Notes: generated by a model not told the origin, from the sequence alone. Positions 33,323 to 44,366 are shown, numbered from the stretch's first letter. The stretch: DNA of 64,000 nt from Peromyscus leucopus (GCF_004664715.2 NC_051086.1:72629486-72693485), one strand, 5' to 3'. Numbers and translations are program-made.

Positions 33323-33499
33323 GTCCATTTCTTCCCACTGGTCCCTACCTTCCACATTGCCCTTCATCTCCTAGTAATGCCCTCACACGGTGCACCCATT
33401 GGTGGAATCATCCATTGACTAGGTCAAGGCCTCATTATCAAATCACCTCTCAATGATTGGATCTCCCTGGGGACCAAGTCTGCTCTCTATAAGCCTTTC

Positions 33500-34060
33500 T
33501 GTAATGATCTTGGTAGGGATGAAGATGTTATAAATATATACCTGTAACCTCCTTATCAGACTCAGACAATGGACCCCAAGAAATTGAAATTTCTCCAGGG
33601 ATGTCATGCTGGGAGAAGGAGAAGACTAAATGAAGCCCAGAAAGAGGGAAAATTGTGTCCCCTGAAAGAGATTTCACACAGTTCTGACAACTTGTCAGAC
33701 CACCTCACAGGAGGGATTGGAGCCAGAACAAGGATACATCAATGATTAGCAGGACCACACCTTGGCCAGAACTACTTAGTTATAGTACTTCTGCCCCCTA
33801 TTTAAACCTTCATGTCAGGACACTGTAGATGAGCTTTGTTGGGATGGAAGTGTCACTGGAACTCATTGTTCCTCTTCCTGTTGTGGCCACATTGAACAAA
33901 TCTCTCTGTCACCAGCACTTCTCTGTTTAACTGATCTATTGAGAAGTGGGTGCTTAATTGATCCATTAAAGATGGGTGGTTAATTGATCTATTGAGGATC
34001 GTGGGCCAAGTATAGCTTGTTAAGGCTGCCAGGGCCTGGACTCTGATCCTAGAAACTCCA
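33500..34060. mobile_element. LTR-like insertion with 26-27-bp tandem repeats
   Basis: Interrupts the ancient LTR between 'aagcctttct' and 'ttttggaggg'. Contains a TATA-like 'cccctatttaaaccttcat' and three tandem units at 33929-33955, 33956-33981 and 33982-34007 built around AAYTGATCYATT. No target duplication identified, so borders are approximate. Confidence 0.4.
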
Positions 34061-34389
34061 GTAGCATTTTGGAGGGACCCTTTACTTTCAGACCATAACA
34101 ATGTCACTCCATCTGACTTGGTTGGGTATGGATGGGCACAGCATCCGCTGAGTTTCTGAGTAGAACTCTAGGACCTCTGGGGCAGGGAGGGAGGGCAGAC
34201 ACTGGACATGGATACTGTCTTAGGGTTTCTATTGCTGTGAAGAGACACCGTGACCATGGCAACTCTTATAAAGGAAAACATTTAATTGGAGTGACTTACA
34301 TTTTCAGAGGTTTAGTTCGTTATTATCACGGTGTGACATAGTGGTGTGCAGGTAGACATGGTTCTGGAGAAGTAGCTGCGATTCCTACA

Positions 34390-34391
<2 letters not shown>

Positions 34392-34431
<40 letters not shown>

Positions 34432-34578
34432 GTTTTTCGAGACAGGGTTTCTCTTGTGTAGCTTTGCGCCTTTCCTGGAACTCACTTGGTAGCCCAGGCT
34501 GGCCTTGAACTCACAGAGATCCGCCTGCCTCTGCCTCCCAAGTGCTGGGATTAAAGGCGTGCGCCACCACCGCCCGGC
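34392..34578 (-). repeat. Young B1 SINE with 39-nt poly-T, inside the MT LTR
   Basis: 39 uninterrupted T (34392-34430), then a near-consensus cricetid-type B1 ('gtagctttgcgcctttcctg', 'gaactcacagagatccgcct', 'gctgggattaaaggcgtgcg'). Target duplication GATTCCTACATC at 34380-34391 and 34579-34590. Confidence 0.97.
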
Positions 34579-35524
34579 GATTCCTACATCTTAACTTGCA
34601 GGCAACAGGAAGTGGTCTGTCTCACCGAGCATGGCTTTAGCATAAATGAGACCTCAAAGCCCGCCTCCACAGTGACCCACTTCCTCCAACAAAACCACAC
34701 TTACTCCAACAGGGTTACACCTCCTAATAGTGCCACTCCCTTCAGGGGCCATTTTCTTTTAAACCACCACATTCCACTCCCTGGTCCTCAAAGGCTTGTA
34801 GCCATACCATAATGCAAAAATGCATTCAGTCCAACTTCAAAAATCCCCGTAATCTATTACAGTCTCAAACTTATTTAGAAGTCTAAAGATCAAAGTCTCT
34901 TCTGAGATTCATACAGCCTCTTAACTGTAATGCCCTATAAAATCAAAACCAAAAAGCACATCACATATTTCCAACATATAATGGCACAGGATATATATTA
35001 CAGTTCCAAATCATAGGGAAGAGAGAATAGTGAGGAAATACTGGACAAAAGCAAGGTTGAAAATCAGTTGGGCAAACTCCAAACTCTGTAACTCCATGTC
35101 TGATGTGAAAATTATCTTTAGATCTCCAACTACCTTCAGCTTTGTTGACTGCAGCACACTTCTTTCTCTTGGGCTGGTTCCACTCCCTGTTATCAGCTTT
35201 CCTCGGCAGGTATTCCATGATTCTAGCATCTCCAACACCTTGGGGGGGTCTCCATGGCAATCCAGGCTTCAACTTCATAGCTTTATGCAATGGCCTCTCT
35301 AGGCCTCCATTCAGGGACACCCCTGACACATGCTTGGCCTCAGCAGCTTACCTTAGTCTTGGGGGAAATTCCATAACCCCTTTCTTCTAGCCTTGATTCT
35401 AAAGCCAGAACCATGTGGCTGAAGCTGCCAAGTTCTGTTGCTTACTGGGGCAGGAGCATGGCCACTTTGTTCAATTATATCTTCACCAACTTTCTATTCT
35501 CAATGGTTTCCTCCATTCCCTAAG

Positions 35525-35637
35525 CTTGGCTGTCCTGAAACTGGATCTGTAGACCAGGCTGGCTTCAAACTCAGAGATCTGCCAGCCTCTGCCTTTGGAG
35601 TGCTGGGACTAAACATGTGACCACCACACCTGGCTCT
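35525..35637 (-). repeat. B1 SINE fragment, reverse
   Basis: 'ggatctgtagaccaggctgg', 'cttcaaactcagagatctgc', 'gagtgctgggactaaacatg'; lacks the poly-T side. Lies within the MT internal region. Confidence 0.82.
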
Positions 35638-35888
35638 AAACTTTTCTTTAATTCCTTTTCACAAGTTGGAAACTTAGCTGGGTGGAGTCTTGCCCTGAGG
35701 TCACCTCTCCCCTTATTCCATTTCTTAAACTGTTTATCTCCTTGATTACAGGATTTAGCTCCATTCCACTTTCTGGTCTTCCTTTTCTCCTCAAATATTT
35801 TCCCTTGCTCAGCTTGCTCCTTTTCATTATATATCTTCATTAGAGTTAACACCAGTAACCACACACTAGGCTGTTTTGAGATTTCCTC

Positions 35889-36235
35889 TGCTGTGGATAT
35901 CGCTCTATATAAATAAAACACTGATGGCCAGTGACCAGACAGGAAGTATAGGTGGGACAAGGAGAGAGGAGAATTGGGGAAACAGGAAGAAGGAGGGGGA
36001 GACACTGCAGCCACCGCCAGGACAAGCAGCATGTAAAGACGCCAGTAAGCCACAAGCGACATGGCAAGGTATAGATTTATAGAAATGGGTTAATTTAAGA
36101 TATAAGAACAGTTAGCAAGAAGCCTGCCACGGCCATACAGTTTATAAGTAATATAAGTGTCTGAGTGATTATTTTATATGTGGATTGTGGGACAGCGGGA
36201 CTTGGTGGAACCTGGAGAGAAGCTCTCCAACAACA
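35889..36235 (+). mobile_element. Solo LTR, TGCTGTGG family (copy 2), perfect 6-bp duplication
   Basis: 347 bp from TGCTGTGGATATCGC to ACAACA, flanked by TTCCTC at 35883-35888 and 36236-36241. Contains 'ctatataaataaaacactga' and 'gttaatttaagatataagaa'. Inserted in the MT internal region and opposite in orientation to it. Confidence 0.93.
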
Positions 36236-36931
36236 TTCCTCTGCCAATGGAATTAATTCTAATGGTTCACTTTAGTCTCAGGCAAACTTTTCAGACAAGG
36301 GGAAAAAGAAGCCACATTCTTCACCAAAATATCACAAGAATGATTTCTAGGCCACATATTAATATTCTACTCTCTGAAACCTCTTGAGCCAGCCCTTCCT
36401 CCCCCACCCCCCACAGTTCAAATCATCCTCAGCACCGCTGTCTTCCATGCTCCTACTAGGATGGCCCCTTAAGCAGCGCTTAAAGCATTCCACTGCTTTC
36501 CTAACCCAAAGTACCAAAGTCCATAATACTACAAATGAAAACATGGTCTGGCTTATCACAGCAATACCCCAGTCCCTGTTACCAACTTCTGTCTTGTTGG
36601 GCTTTCTATTGCTGTGAAAAGACACCATGACCATGGCAACTCTTATAAAAGGAAAAACATTTAATTGGAGTGACTTACATTTTCAGAGGTTTAGTCCATG
36701 GTTATCACGGTGTGACATAGTGGTGTGCAGGTAGACATGGTGCTGGAGAAGCAGCTGAGATTCCTACATCTTGACTGGCAGGCAACAGGAAGTGGTCTGT
36801 CTCGCCGAGCATGGCTTGAGCATACATGAGACCTCAAAGCCCGCCTCCACAGTGACTCACTTCCTCCAACAAGGCCACACCTCCTAATAGTGCCACTCCC
36901 TTTGGAGGCCATTTTCTTTCACACTACCCCA

Positions 36932-37699
36932 GATGCCTACAGCCAGCATGGGCGTTGCTTGCCCTATAGAATCCAAGTCGTCTCCTACTTCTAGAGTTCC
37001 CTTCTTGTTCCTTGCTCTCCCCCTACCCCCAGTTTCTTCCTCTTGCTTTTGTAGCCAGTTTGGTGACAATTGGGCACTGTTCCCTCAATCCACTATCCAG
37101 ATGTGTCACTGAGGCTTTGACAAATGTGGAGGTGGCGTGGAAGACAGCGGGTGAATCAGCTGGGGTACTGCTGCAGTCGTCACCGGTGGCACTGACTCCA
37201 AGGACGGCAGTAGAAAGGAGCCTTGTCCCTGGAAAGCTTTGGTGGTGGTGAAAGAGCAGAAGACTCAGTGTACATATACATATGCATACACGCTTATACA
37301 CATGCGCACAAATGTATGAAACAGCACCTCTCAGCCACCCCATTGTTAAACACTGTTCCCAAGGCTTTCCTTTTTCACTGATACCCATACAGGACACTGT
37401 CAACCCCTCTCCCTACCCCTCCACCCATTCCACTTGCTTCTAGGCCACTACCTCTCTACAGACCTTGTATCTTTATACCCATTTTCCAGGTGAGAGAACA
37501 GAGGTTCAGAGTAAAGGACGTCCCTATTAATTGGTAAGATGCCAAGGCTGATGCCTTCAGCCCAGTTTTATGTTGCTGCTGGCCACATTGTGGCTGCCGT
37601 AGCCAGATTCTCCACAGATCAGCATGGATGCTGATTTTGTCCTGGACCTTGTTCCAGGTGTTGTCTCAGAATGCTGTGGCACTGGTGGCCATGTGTGTG

Positions 37700-37701
<2 letters not shown>
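36932..37701. other. Spacer with possible MIR fragment near 37470-37560
   Basis: 'cccattttccaggtgagaga' and 'acagaggttcagagtaaagg' fit a reversed MIR core. No gene recognised. Confidence 0.42.

Positions 37702-37744
<43 letters not shown>
37702..37744. repeat. (TG)n microsatellite
   Basis: About 21 TG units. Confidence 0.95.
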
Positions 37745-37746
<2 letters not shown>

Positions 37747-38740
37747 TATTTGTGCCTTCCTTGGGTTGAGGAGGCGCTGAAGAGACTATGGCACACACCC
37801 CCTACAATAAGGGAAATACCAGATCTTACTTAGACTCTTTTGTCAGATAGCCGAGAACACCAGTCCCTGAGGTGGGTAGAGGGATGCTTGGGAAGGACTG
37901 GAGGTAGGGCAGGCTGGGTGGTGGCAGAGATACTCTCAGGTACAGGGAATTCTGGCCTGGAAGCAAATGGAAGGGGGATGTGGGGAGAGTGGTCAACAGA
38001 GTCCGTGTGGGAACTAGTGAAAAGGGAAAGCCATGAGAACGTGATGTAACTGGTCACTGGCTCTGGACCCTGGGGAGTCTTTGCACAGGAGGCCAGCCTG
38101 TCTCAGATGGTAGTGAATGAATCGCTTGCTCCTTGGGTAGCCAAGCTGGAAGGCCTGGTAGACTCAGGGACTGAAGCCACAAATGTGCTGATGAGGCCTA
38201 AGGAGGCTGATCAGTAGAGAACGAAGTAGTCATTCAGAAAAGAGTGGGGATGGGGGCCACTCAAGTGGGAAGAACAGTAAGGCCAGTACTTTGTCTGACA
38301 GGTCCTGGGCTCTCAGACTTGACTGCACTTTCTGTATTGAGCGATATCCTTCAATACTTGGCCAACTTGGCAGGGGGGCTCTGAGTGGCAAGCGGAACAT
38401 CCCTTTTCTGTAGAGTAGTTCAATCAGTGATGATGAGTCCACACACCGGTCTGCAGGCAGCCATCACTGATGGTGTCTATTCACACTGGCTGCCATGAAA
38501 AGACACCACAACCCACCTGTGCTGAGAAAAGCAGGTTCCAGAGCCATCTGCCAACTCTGAGAGCCCATCTTTGTAGAGCATGACCAGGGTACCTGGGTCT
38601 GTGAGTGGCAGATGCCTGGGAACAAGCTGTATGGTAGCACACCAAACCTACTTGCTGAGGCAGGAGATATTTTGACTTTGATTTTATTTATCTTGCATTT
38701 TCTTCCCTTCCTTCCTTCCTTCCTCCCCCTCCTCATTTAT
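37745..38740. other. Non-coding spacer
   Basis: Nothing recognised apart from (CTTC)n-like sequence at 38704-38726. Frames of 60-90 codons have no domains. Confidence 0.4.
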
Positions 38741-38741
38741 T

Positions 38742-38902
38742 TATTATTTATTTATTATTTGAGACGGAGTTTCTCTGTGTAACAGCCTTGAATGTTCTGG
38801 AACTCACTCTGTTGACCAGGGTGGCCTCGAACTCACAGAAATCCACCTGCCTCTGCCTCCCGAGTGTTGGGATTAAAGGCATGTGCTACCACACCTGGCT
38901 TC
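38742..38902 (-). repeat. B1 SINE, reverse, with TTTA-rich tail
   Basis: Tail TTATTTATTATTT, 'gagacggagtttctctgtgt', 'gaactcactctgttgaccag', 'gttgggattaaaggcatgtg'. Confidence 0.92.
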
Positions 38903-38914
38903 AAATTTTCTTTG

Positions 38915-39062
38915 TATGGATTTTATTTATATGTGTGTATGTGCCACGGCATACATGTGGAGGTCACAGGGCAAATTTCTGGGGTGGGTTTTCTGGGTCA
39001 AACTGAAGTTCTCAGCCTTACACTGGGAGCTTTACCCACAGAGTCATCCTGCTGGCTGAATT
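38915..39062 (-). repeat. B3-type SINE, reverse
   Basis: 'catacatgtggaggtcacag', 'ggtcaaactgaagttctcag', 'cacagagtcatcctgctggc'. Confidence 0.72.
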
Positions 39063-39147
39063 TGTTTTTTCAAATGTTCTTGCATTGCTTGCCTCTTGTG
39101 AATCCACAATGAGCACCTGCCTTTTAACAGTAAGAAACTTTAGGATC

Positions 39148-39402
39148 AGGAAGTCAACTCGATAGAAAAAGGTACTGGCTGTACAAGCCTCACAATCTGA
39201 ACTTGATCCCTGGAACCCACCTGAAAAAAAAAAAAAAAAAAGCTGGATTCGGGTTCAAGCATCTAGCATTCCTATGGGGGATGGAGACACAGGGTTTGTC
39301 GGAAGCTCAGGGGACAGACAGCTAGCCTAGAGTGCTTGGCACAGTAACATTGATGGGAGATGAAGCCTCAGCAAGGTGGAAGGTAAGAGCTGATGATTGT
39401 GC
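39148..39402 (+). repeat. B4/RSINE1-type SINE
   Basis: 'gaacttgatccctggaaccc' followed by an A run, then a B1-like part and a CA-rich end that leads into the adjacent microsatellite. Confidence 0.55.
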
Positions 39403-39405
39403 ACG

Positions 39406-39444
<39 letters not shown>

Positions 39445-39447
39445 TCA
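39403..39447. repeat. (GC)n(AC)n microsatellite
   Basis: About 5 CG/GC units followed by about 15 AC units, at a SINE tail. Confidence 0.92.
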
Positions 39448-40421
39448 CTCCCAAAAGATTTTCACTTTTGAAATAAATCTATAAGTGGCAGATGAGAAAG
39501 TCCCAGACCAGTGCCTCATTTCAAATGTCTGAGCCATGAAAGCAAGTGGGATATAAGTTACTTCGAAGGGCAGGGACTGAAATCTAGTTCTCCTTTTTCC
39601 AAAAGGAGAGATGCGATCATCCACACATGCCAAGAGAAAGGTACTCACGACCAGGGTAAAGGACACAGACAGATGGGGGCTGTCACTTCTGGCAGGACAA
39701 GGATTTAGGGAGGGGGGTGGGAAGGAATCTGGCCCAGGAGGCGGGATTGGCCCTGGCAGGGGGAGGAGTGTGGAGGGAGGCAGAGCAGGAAGGATGGTAT
39801 GTAGGTGGGACGGCAGGAAGATGAGGGCGTCCTTTCCTGATCGCCTCTATTTTCTCTGCCACGGAGGAGGCGAGGTCATCCTGTGAGGGTGTGATGGGCA
39901 GCCTCCCAGCCTGGGAGATTGAAGGGGCTGGGCTGGGGGAGGTTGGGGAGGACCTTGGGGGAGAGAAGGGCTGTTAGGGACAGACAGGTGATGTCTGTCT
40001 AGGGTTAGCTGAGGCAAGGGGCCTTTCTGGCGTGGCACCTGTCTGTGTAGCTGGAGGATTGCTCTCTGTTTAATTCTGGTACCTTGCTGGGTTGATGCCA
40101 AGGCCCTGAGGTTGGGAAGGTTAAGTGGAACTCCGGAATGAGAGGTGGGCGTTTCCAGTGACAGCCAGAGAGGGAGGGAACCAAGAGAGAGATCTTGTAG
40201 GGATGAAGGGTGGGGATGGTAAGAGTCAGCAAGGGGATGTGGGGGTGATGGCTGCCCTGGCAAGTGGGGGAGCTGCTGGTGGGCAGGGCCCAGGGTTCCA
40301 TTATGATCATGGGAGAGGGAGTGGAAATGGAGGTCATTCAAGGTCATTGAGGTTAGAACAGTAGATAACCTGGAATGGAGTGGGAAAAGTTTGACCAGCG
40401 AGACTCAGGAATATGCCATGT
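39448..40421. other. G-rich non-coding spacer
   Basis: 40130-40330 and 39700-39800 are purine-rich with many GGG runs. The 166-codon reverse frame (Pro, Leu, His-rich) is a consequence of this composition. Confidence 0.42.
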
Positions 40422-40877
40422 TGTTGGTGGCTGTTTTTGCTCTTTTTTTGGGGGGGGGGGTCCACCACCCAGCACTCAAATAAATCACACAGGGAGACTT
40501 ATTCTTAATTATAAATGCCCAGCCTTAGCTTGGCTTATTTCTTGCCAGCTTTTCTTAACTTAACTTGTCTGTCTTTTGCCTCTCTCTATTGCTGTATCTC
40601 TTTCTTTCTTACTCTATTGCTGGTCGAGTAGTTGGGTGGCTGGCCCCTGATGTCCTCCTCCTTTTTTTGCTCCTTCTTCCTTCCAGATTTCTCCTTCTAT
40701 CTACTCTCCCTGCCTGCCAGCCCCACCTATCCTTTCTCCTGCCTTGCTATTGGCTGGCTGTTCAGTTCTTTATTAGCCCATCAGGTGTTTAAGACAGGCA
40801 CAGCAACACAGCTTCTCCGAGTTCAACAAATGCAACATAAACAAAAGCAACACACCTTAAAATAATATTCTACAACA
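40422..40877 (-). mobile_element. Solo ERV LTR with perfect 6-bp target duplication
   Basis: 456 bp with TG/CA termini, flanked by CCATGT at 40416-40421 and 40878-40883. Contains 'ccagccttagcttggcttat', 'attggctggctgttcagttc', 'tttattagcccatcaggtgt' and a G run at 40450-40459. Related to 45885-46413. Orientation is inferred from the reverse of 'aataaagaactgaa' (polyadenylation signal) in the middle. Confidence 0.87.
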
Positions 40878-40933
40878 CCATGTGGGGTAGGCTGGGAATA
40901 GAGAGAGTAAACCATTGACAAGATGTGGAGGAG

Positions 40934-41378
40934 ATGTTAGGTTTCAAACCCAGGACAAAAGGCTACTGAGGTGTCCATTAACATATCAAAGCGGACACTG
41001 GTCACCAGGTTCTCATGGCAGCCCCCAATCTTTACCTGTTACTGGGATCTTCTGGCTCTTTCCCCACCCCCACCCCCAACTTCTCCAGCCCAGGGGCTGG
41101 GCTGCCCTCCCCCAGCTGCCCTTTATGTAATCCAGACATTTTGGTTACCTGGCCCATTTGGCATTTTGTCTACCCTTCACCCTCTTGGTCTCTTGGCCCA
41201 GGCTGCCCCTCTTGGTGGGCAGCTCCTCTCCCCTCCCCCCTCCCCCCACATGGGCCATCTCAGTCTGGACATGTTCACTCTGGCCTCTGGCTATGCTCTC
41301 CCTTTTATCTACAGTAAGCCCTCTCCTCCACCATCCCTAGGAGCAGTCCTTCCGTTTTTATTTCTTTTTTTCATTCAG
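40934..41378 (+). mobile_element. LTR-like dispersed repeat, copy 2
   Basis: Counterpart of 21595-22040: 'gtgtccattaacatatcaaa', 'gtcaccaggttctcatggca', 'aagccctctcctccaccatc', 'ctaggagcagtccttccgtt', ending 'ttcattca'. The TATA and AATAAA words seen in copy 1 are altered here. Confidence 0.55.
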
Positions 41379-41853
41379 GAGGCTTAGGAGGACAAGGAGG
41401 AGACATTCTTGTTGAAGGAAAAAAAAAAGGGGGGGTGAACCTCAAGGAAGGCTGGAAGGAGACTAGACCGGATGAAGAGCAGATCTCACATTAGACTGTG
41501 CGAGGAAGCCTCGAGACTGCTAAGTACATTTCACAGCGGGGGAAATGGAGGCCAGGAGACGTGGCCAGCTAGCTGCTCACGGCTGAGCAACAGCAGACCC
41601 CTATGCAACTGTCATGCCAGACTGGGGCATCTTCGTGGGGCTGGGATGAAGGAGTGAGGCGTCCCGAGGGCTGAAAATCACGTTGGAAATCATCTTGAGT
41701 CTAGTCCTTTGACTTTCCATGGAACAAACAGAAAGCTTGGAGGAATGGCAATTAGTGGAGCTGCGACCAAGTCCAGGCTTCCTGACTCCTGGTGTTGCTG
41801 GGTAGTGGCGATGGAATAAGGAAAAGAGACTATCAGGAGGGAGTCCAGAAATA

Positions 41854-41854
<1 letters not shown>
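41379..41854. other. Spacer with possible MIR fragment near 41515-41625
   Basis: 'aaatggaggccaggagacgt' in a reversed-MIR-like setting. Otherwise nothing recognised. Confidence 0.38.

Positions 41855-41894
<40 letters not shown>
41855..41894. repeat. (TG)n microsatellite
   Basis: About 20 TG units. Confidence 0.95.
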
Positions 41895-41895
<1 letters not shown>

Positions 41896-42194
41896 ATACC
41901 TGCATTTGTTTGCATTCACGGTGTTTATCTTTGCAGAGAAAGAGTGTTGTTGCTTTGTGGAGGATGAAGGATAACGCCTCCGCTGCGCGAGGTGGAGAAG
42001 GGAGCAGTGAGCTCCCATTTCCCGTCTTCTGCTTCTGGTGCACAAGGAGCAGGCAGCTGGCCTGTGCCAATGGTGTCCTTAGATTTTGCAGCACACTGGA
42101 AGCACCCAGGTTCTGTACCTGCTCTGACCTTGCAGGCCCAGACTGCTCGCTGCTTATATTAACACCAGGACACCTTGGCTGGGCACAGTGGCTC

Positions 42195-42580
42195 AGCCAG
42201 GGTTACCATTAACAAATTACCTCAGACTGGGAGATTTAAACAACAGAATTTTTTTCTCTCTCTCACGTAGTTTTGGAGCCTGAAGCCCAAACCCAAGGTG
42301 TTGGCCAGGCTGGCTTCCCCCGAGGCCTGTCTCCTTGTCTGGTAGATGACTGTCCTGGCTGCGTCTTCACGGGCTCTTCCTCTGTGCCTGTCTGTGTCCT
42401 GAGTCCCATCTCACAGAAGAACACCGTTCATATGGGATTAGGGCCCACCCTAATGACATCATTCTCGCTTAATTACCTCTTTAAGTATTTTGTCTCCAAA
42501 TATAGTCACATTTTAAGGTGCATAAGGGTTAGGACTTCAACGTAACTTTTTCCCCCAGACACAATTCAGCTCATAACAGG
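42195..42580 (-). mobile_element. Ancient MLT1-like (MaLR) LTR, reverse
   Basis: 'accattaacaaattacctca', 'gattagggcccaccctaatg', 'ccaaatatagtcacatttta', 'gggttaggacttcaacgtaa', 'gacacaattcagctcataac' follow an old mammalian MaLR consensus in reverse. Name from memory. Confidence 0.5.
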
Positions 42581-42606
42581 GAGCAGAAACCCACATACAG
42601 GATCTA

Positions 42607-42835
42607 GTTTTTTTTTTTTTTTTTTTTAAACCACTGAGATAGCTCAGTGGCTAAGAGCACTGGCTACTCTTTCAGAGGATCCAGGTGTTACTCCTGGAAC
42701 CCACACAGCAGCTCACAGCTGTCTGTAACTCCAGTTTCAGGGGATCTGACACCTCTTCCGGCTTCTGCAGGTCCCAGTCATGCACATGGTACATAGACAC
42801 ACATGCAAGCAAAACACACATAAACCTCACATGTT
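42607..42835 (+). repeat. B2 SINE preceded by a T run
   Basis: 'gagatagctcagtggctaag', 'agcactggctactctttcag', 'ctggaacccacacagcagct', CA-rich 3' end. Confidence 0.88.
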
Positions 42836-42854
42836 CAAAAGGAAGTGTTCTGAG

Positions 42855-43070
42855 GCTCTGGAGAGATGATTTAGTGGCGAAGTGTGTGTACTACTTTGTA
42901 CCGAGTTTGGTTCCCATCACCCCCATTGGGCCTCTCACAGCTGCCTGTAACTTTAGCTCCAGGGGATTTGATGACCTCTTCTGGCCGTCACTGTACCTGG
43001 ACTCATAGGTTCATACCCATACACAGACACACATGTATACGCACAATTAAAAAAAATCTTTAAAAATATG
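42855..43070 (+). repeat. B2 SINE
   Basis: 'ctggagagatgatttagtgg', 'tttggttcccatcaccccca', 'tttagctccaggggatttga', tail of A. More diverged than its upstream neighbour. Confidence 0.85.
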
Positions 43071-43169
43071 TTTCTCTTATTTTGTGAGGCTAAAAGTCAA
43101 ACCTAGTTTCTTGTGTACACCAGCAAGTGCTACCCGGCCAGTCTATCAGATAGACTTCTGAGAATCTTG

Positions 43170-43640
43170 AACTAGAGAGCAGTCCTTCCCATCTCTCATG
43201 CATCGCTGGGATGGTGATTTGAAACTGTGGTCACAGATTGTTGGAGCCTCTTCTCATGCAGAGGCGAGGTCTGGATCCCTCCGTGCCCCCTTGAATCTGA
43301 GTTGGCTTGTGACTGCTTTGAGCAATATGATATGCCAGAAGGGTGCTGTGTCAGTTCCAGGCTAGGTCAGAAAAGACCACGGAACTTTTGCCTTGCTTTC
43401 TGAAACACTCCATCTGGGGAGCTGTGACTCACTCTAGTACAGAGTCTAGTTTCCCTGAGAGGGCAGGCAGGTTCTGTTGACAGCCCAGCTGAGCCCGATC
43501 TTTCGGCTGTCTCTGTCCAGGTGCTGGTGGTAAGGGAAACCATTCTGGATACTGTGCCAGTCGATCTGCCAGCAGATTACCATGGAGTGACTTCCCTCAA
43601 TTCCATATTGACAGAAGAATCAGTCAGAAGAGCCTTGCCG
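43170..43640 (+). mobile_element. Ancient MaLR-like LTR fragment
   Basis: 'ccccttgaatctgagttggc', 'ttgtgactgctttgagcaat', 'gaaacactccatctggggag', 'cagcccagctgagcccgatc', 'gtcgatctgccagcagatta' recall a common old mammalian LTR. Family tentative. Confidence 0.42.
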
Positions 43641-43740
43641 TATCCCTAACTCGGAAACTTATGCCTTGTGACGAATCGGTTGCTGTTCTGAGCTGCTAAC
43701 TTTTGCAGGCGTCTGAGAGGCAGAAGCAGAGCACAGGACA

Positions 43741-43747
43741 TATATAT

Positions 43748-43814
<67 letters not shown>

Positions 43815-43830
43815 CACATTATATATATAC
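43741..43830. repeat. Compound (AT)n(AC)n(AT)n microsatellite
   Basis: About 24 AC units flanked on both sides by TATA-rich alternating stretches. Confidence 0.95.
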
Positions 43831-44313
43831 ACAAAACATTCCATTTTCTGCTGTGCTCTGACCTGCGCTGCCTTTTTGGCTTTCCTGTTTCCTCATATTT
43901 CCTGCTTTCCTGTAAACGTAACCTATGCCTACATGGCTTTCTCTACTCCCGGCCCCTCCCTGGCTCTCTGATTAGTGTCTGTATCACTAGAGGTGCATGA
44001 GAAGTGGACCGACCAAGGTCAGGGGCAGGGTGACATATTCTGTGGCATGGATCACACTGGGGACGTGAGCTCAGCTGATCAGGAACTCCCATCTGTGCAG
44101 GGTCCCTGTCAGGGTTGTTGTAGGCCATTCCACTCGGGAGTCCCTAGCTCACATATTAACCCCTTCCTAACCGTCCTGCTTCTATCCAGATGGAAAACAT
44201 TCTTGCTCAGAATCAGCCTTCAACCTATTCCTCTACCACGGCAGCTTCTGTGATGATAGCAAAACAAAACAAGCCACCCCCCCAACAAAATCCCTCTCTC
44301 TGTTTAAAAAATT

Positions 44314-44316
<3 letters not shown>
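43831..44316. other. Non-coding spacer
   Basis: Nothing recognised. Confidence 0.38.
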
Positions 44317-44362
<46 letters not shown>

Positions 44363-44366
44363 ATAT
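44317..44366. repeat. (TG)n microsatellite
   Basis: About 21 TG units followed by degenerate TGTATGTATA. Confidence 0.94.

Larger units (their letters stand above)
32650..34100 (-). mobile_element. Ancient MaLR-type LTR, split by later insertions
   Basis: Three segments in order match an old mammalian MaLR-like LTR read antisense: 32665-32970 ('aggggaagactgatttgcc', 'ccattgctttgggccctagg', 'aggcagaatcaccatggcgg'), 33323-33500 ('aatcacctctcaatgattgg', 'ccctggggaccaagtctgct') and about 34060-34100 ('ttttggagggacc', 'ttcagaccataaca'). Between them lie a GA array, a solo LTR (32971-33322) and another LTR-like insertion (about 33500-34060). Confidence 0.55.
34216..36931 (-). mobile_element. Full-length MT-type (ERVL-MaLR) retrotransposon
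   Basis: Two reversed MT LTRs (34216-34771 with a B1 inside; 36590-36931) flank about 1.8 kb of internal sequence with no gag- or pol-like frame, as expected for non-autonomous MaLR elements. Outer flanks GATAC (34211-34215) and GATGC (36932-36936) form a 5-bp target duplication with one mismatch, the size expected for ERVL-type integration. A purine-rich stretch precedes the 3' LTR on the minus strand. Later insertions: B1 at 34392-34578, B1 fragment at 35525-35637, solo LTR at 35889-36235. Confidence 0.8.

Noticed and set aside
39847..40347. 166-codon Pro/His/Leu-rich reverse ORF
   Set aside because: Explained by the G-rich composition of the plus strand; a second overlapping frame is equally open.
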